Positions 62,219 through 64,000 of a stretch of DNA of 64,000 nucleotides are shown piece after piece (position 1 is the stretch's first letter; every line of letters starts with the position of its first letter). The translations under genes were made by a program, and so were the position numbers. The notes under the pieces are model-generated. The model saw nothing but the letters and a program-made list of their open reading frames with translations. It did no database searches and had not been told where the DNA came from. The stretch is from the NCBI GenBank assembly GCA_963770635.1, contig CAVYQI010000005.1:496001-560000 (forward strand), written 5' to 3'. The stretch is from DASZIT01 sp963770635. GTDB lineage: Bacteria > Actinomycetota > Acidimicrobiia > Acidimicrobiales > RAAP-2.

Positions 62219-63475
62219 TCAGCCCACGCCCAGCGAGTCGGCGTCGAAGTCCGAGGCGTCGAACGGCCCCACCACCGACAGGGTCCGGGGGGCAGCCACC
62301 AACTCGGCGGCGACGGCGTGGACCTCTTCGAGGGTCACCGCCTCCACCCGGGCCACCACCTGGTCGATGGTCAACACCTCGCCGTGGAGGAGCAGCCCGG
62401 CCCCGATCCTTCCCATCCGCGCTCCGGAGTCCTCGCAGGCGAGGATGGACTCGGCGCGGAGATTGCCCTTGGCCACCGCCAGCTCCCGCTCGGTGATGCC
62501 GTCGGCACCCAGCGACTCGAGCTCGCCGACCACGATCTTGAGCACCTCGGTGACATTGTCCGGCGAGGTCCCCATCCCCACACTCAGCACCCCGGCGTCG
62601 TAGTAGGTCACCCGGTCCGACCACACCGAGTAGGCCAGACCCCGGCGCTCCCGGATCTCCTGGAACAGCCGGCTCGAGAGGCCGCCGCCCAGGACATGAT
62701 TGAGGATGGCCAACGGGTACCGGCGCGGATCGGACCGGTCGACCGAGCGCATCCCGAGGACGAGTTGGGTCTGCTCGGTGGCCCGCCGGGTCACCTGCAA
62801 CGGGACCACCGTGTCGCCCGGTGCCGTCCGTTTCGGGGTGGACCCCCCCGACGGCCCGGTGAACCGGGCGTCGAGGCCGGCCACCACCGCGTCGTGGTCG
62901 AGATCGCCGGCCACCGCGGCCACCATGTTGGCCGGCCGGTAGTGCGCCTCGAAGAACTCGCGGATCTGCGCGGCGGTCATCGCCTCGATCGTCCGATGGC
63001 TCCCGAGCACCTCCCGCCCCAGCGGGTGATCGGGGAACAGGGTGGCGGAGCTCTGTTCGGCGGCCAGGTCGGAAGGCTCGTCGGCGTGCATGAGGATCTC
63101 GTCGATGATCACCGACCGCTCGGCGTCCAGATCCGTGTCCCGAAGGGCGGGCTGCCACATGATGTCGGAGAGGATGTCCAGTCCCAGTGGCAGGTGCTCG
63201 GCCAACAGCCGGATGTAGAAGGAGGTGTACTCCTTGGCGGTGAAGGCGTTGAAGTCGCCACCGACCTCGTCGACCGCCTCGGCGATGGCGGAGGCGGAAC
63301 GGCCCTCGGTGCCCTTGAACAGGAGATGCTCGAGCACGTGGGAGGTACCGGCTCGATCGACGGGTTCGTCGCGCGAGCCGGTCCCCACCCAGAACCCCAG
63401 GCACACCGAGCGGGCGTCAGCCATCCGCTCGGTGACCAGCGCCATTCCCGAGCCCAGCCGGTCGGTGCGGATCAT
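62219..63475 (-). CDS. M16-family zinc metallopeptidase
   Basis: 418-residue peptidase of the processing-peptidase-like subgroup. The inverted zinc motif HVLEH places H46, E49 and H50, with a downstream Glu in the family position. The N-terminal GFWVGTGSRDEP and C-terminal RERRGLAYSVWS (R/Y pair) are typical of catalytic M16B subunits. It lies between pnp and dapB, a conserved actinobacterial order. Substrate unknown. Confidence 0.93.
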   Translation of the reverse strand: MIRTDRLGSGMALVTERMADARSVCLGFWVGTGSRDEPVDRAGTSHVLEHLLFKGTEGRSASAIAEAVDEVGGDFNAFTAKEYTSFYIRLLAEHLPLGLDILSDIMWQPALRDTDLDAERSVIIDEILMHADEPSDLAAEQSSATLFPDHPLGREVLGSHRTIEAMTAAQIREFFEAHYRPANMVAAVAGDLDHDAVVAGLDARFTGPSGGSTPKRTAPGDTVVPLQVTRRATEQTQLVLGMRSVDRSDPRRYPLAILNHVLGGGLSSRLFQEIRERRGLAYSVWSDRVTYYDAGVLSVGMGTSPDNVTEVLKIVVGELESLGADGITERELAVAKGNLRAESILACEDSGARMGRIGAGLLLHGEVLTIDQVVARVEAVTLEEVHAVAAELVAAPRTLSVVGPFDASDFDADSLGVG

Positions 63476-63505
63476 GAGTTGCCCGCTCCGATCATGCCGG
63501 CGACC

Positions 63506-64000
63506 TTACCGGCGACGGCGACCGCCCCGGTTGCGTCCGCCTCCCCCGCCGGTGCGCTCGGACGGCTCGGCCCCGGCGGGGCCGAGATCGCCGAACTCCT
63601 GGACCAGCTCCGCCTGGAACACCTCTTCGAAGGACGCGGCTCCCGAAGGTGTCGCCGATTCGCTCCGGGGCGCGGTGCGAGCCGGTTCGGCATGCTGGCC
63701 CCGGTCGCCGGGGTCGGAGTGATCGCCATGGTTGGGGCGATCGTGATCCCGACCGCCGGCGTCGCCGCGGCCGCCGCCATTGCTCTCCGAACGCCCCGAT
63801 CCCGAGGGTCGATCGTCGGCAGGGGGCTCGCCGGCCAGCGACAACGAGACCTTGCCCTGGGGGTCGATGTCGTCGACCTTCACCTCCACCGGTTGGCCGA
63901 GCTCGAGGACGTCCTCGACCCGCTCGACCCGCTTGCCCCGTCCGATCTTGGAGATGTGCAGCAGCCCGTCCCGACCCGGAAGGATGTTGACGAAGGCTCC
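63506..64000 (-). CDS. pnp: polyribonucleotide nucleotidyltransferase PNPase, C-terminal end only
   Basis: The last 164 residues of PNPase. The visible start is the S1 RNA-binding domain (GAFVNILPGRDGLLHISKIGRGKRV in parts, then EVKVDDIDPQGKVSLSL). A long hydrophilic tail follows, rich in Gly, Asp, Arg and His, and ends in GRNRGGRRRR. The catalytic RNase PH domains lie beyond the window edge. The identification rests on the S1 domain and on the order pnp-M16-dapB. Confidence 0.88.
   Translation of the reverse strand, partial: GAFVNILPGRDGLLHISKIGRGKRVERVEDVLELGQPVEVKVDDIDPQGKVSLSLAGEPPADDRPSGSGRSESNGGGRGDAGGRDHDRPNHGDHSDPGDRGQHAEPARTAPRSESATPSGAASFEEVFQAELVQEFGDLGPAGAEPSERTGGGGGRNRGGRRRR

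Overview
The window is a GC-rich chromosomal segment of an actinobacterium. This is inferred from the bacterial proteasome activator Bpa, SepF, DivIVA/Wag31-like, DUF3040 and TIGR03086 proteins, actinobacterial-type SOS boxes and many leaderless-looking promoters. An Acidimicrobiia-like lineage is possible but cannot be decided from sequence alone. I see no phage, IS element, CRISPR array, rRNA or tRNA. Coding density is very high, with many 4-base start/stop overlaps.

Layout. 1-6 kb: a cut-off SDR, a YyaL-type thioredoxin-domain protein, a hypothetical, a PhzF-like protein, an alkaline-phosphatase-superfamily hydrolase and Bpa. 6-14 kb (+ strand except one phosphatase): dnaE, a hypothetical, an Rrf2 regulator, a channel-like membrane protein and a group-2-like sigma factor. 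14-33.4 kb (- strand): rluD, lspA, a DksA/TraR protein with a histone-like tail, divIVA, yggT, sepF, yggS, pgeF and then the division/cell-wall (dcw) cluster. The dcw genes run, in transcription order, mraZ-rsmH-ftsL-ftsI-murE-mraY-ftsW-murG-murC-murB-ftsQ-ftsZ, with murF and murD missing from their usual places. 33.7-40.8 kb: a lipoate-ligase-like protein, HNH endonuclease, ROK kinase, DUF3040, dinB, a PIG-L deacetylase, nrdR, and a LysM protein divergent from lexA across four LexA boxes. 40.8-51.8 kb: aldo/keto reductase, TIGR03086 protein, dapE-dapD-dapC-hflX-dapF-miaA-miaB, queF, thrB. 51.9-64 kb: D,D-carboxypeptidase, ftsK, rnj, dapA, a diiron protein with two TetR regulators, dapB, an M16 peptidase and the end of pnp.

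Together the genes cover most of peptidoglycan precursor synthesis and septation. All six dap genes of the succinylase route to meso-diaminopimelate are here, plus MurE, which consumes it, and the divisome proteins that use the wall precursors. DNA repair and SOS control (dnaE, dinB, lexA, LysM protein) and RNA processing (rnj, pnp, miaA/B, hflX, rluD) fill the rest.

Quality warning. Many genes contain single-base frameshifts. Most are one extra G or C in a short G/C run, and removing them restores full-length conserved proteins. They are dense in mraY and the second half of murE (about 26.3-28.6 kb) and scattered elsewhere (phzF, the 10.2-kb gene, dksA, pgeF, murB, rnj, dapA, diiron gene). 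I read these as consensus errors, not biology, and annotate the genes across them.
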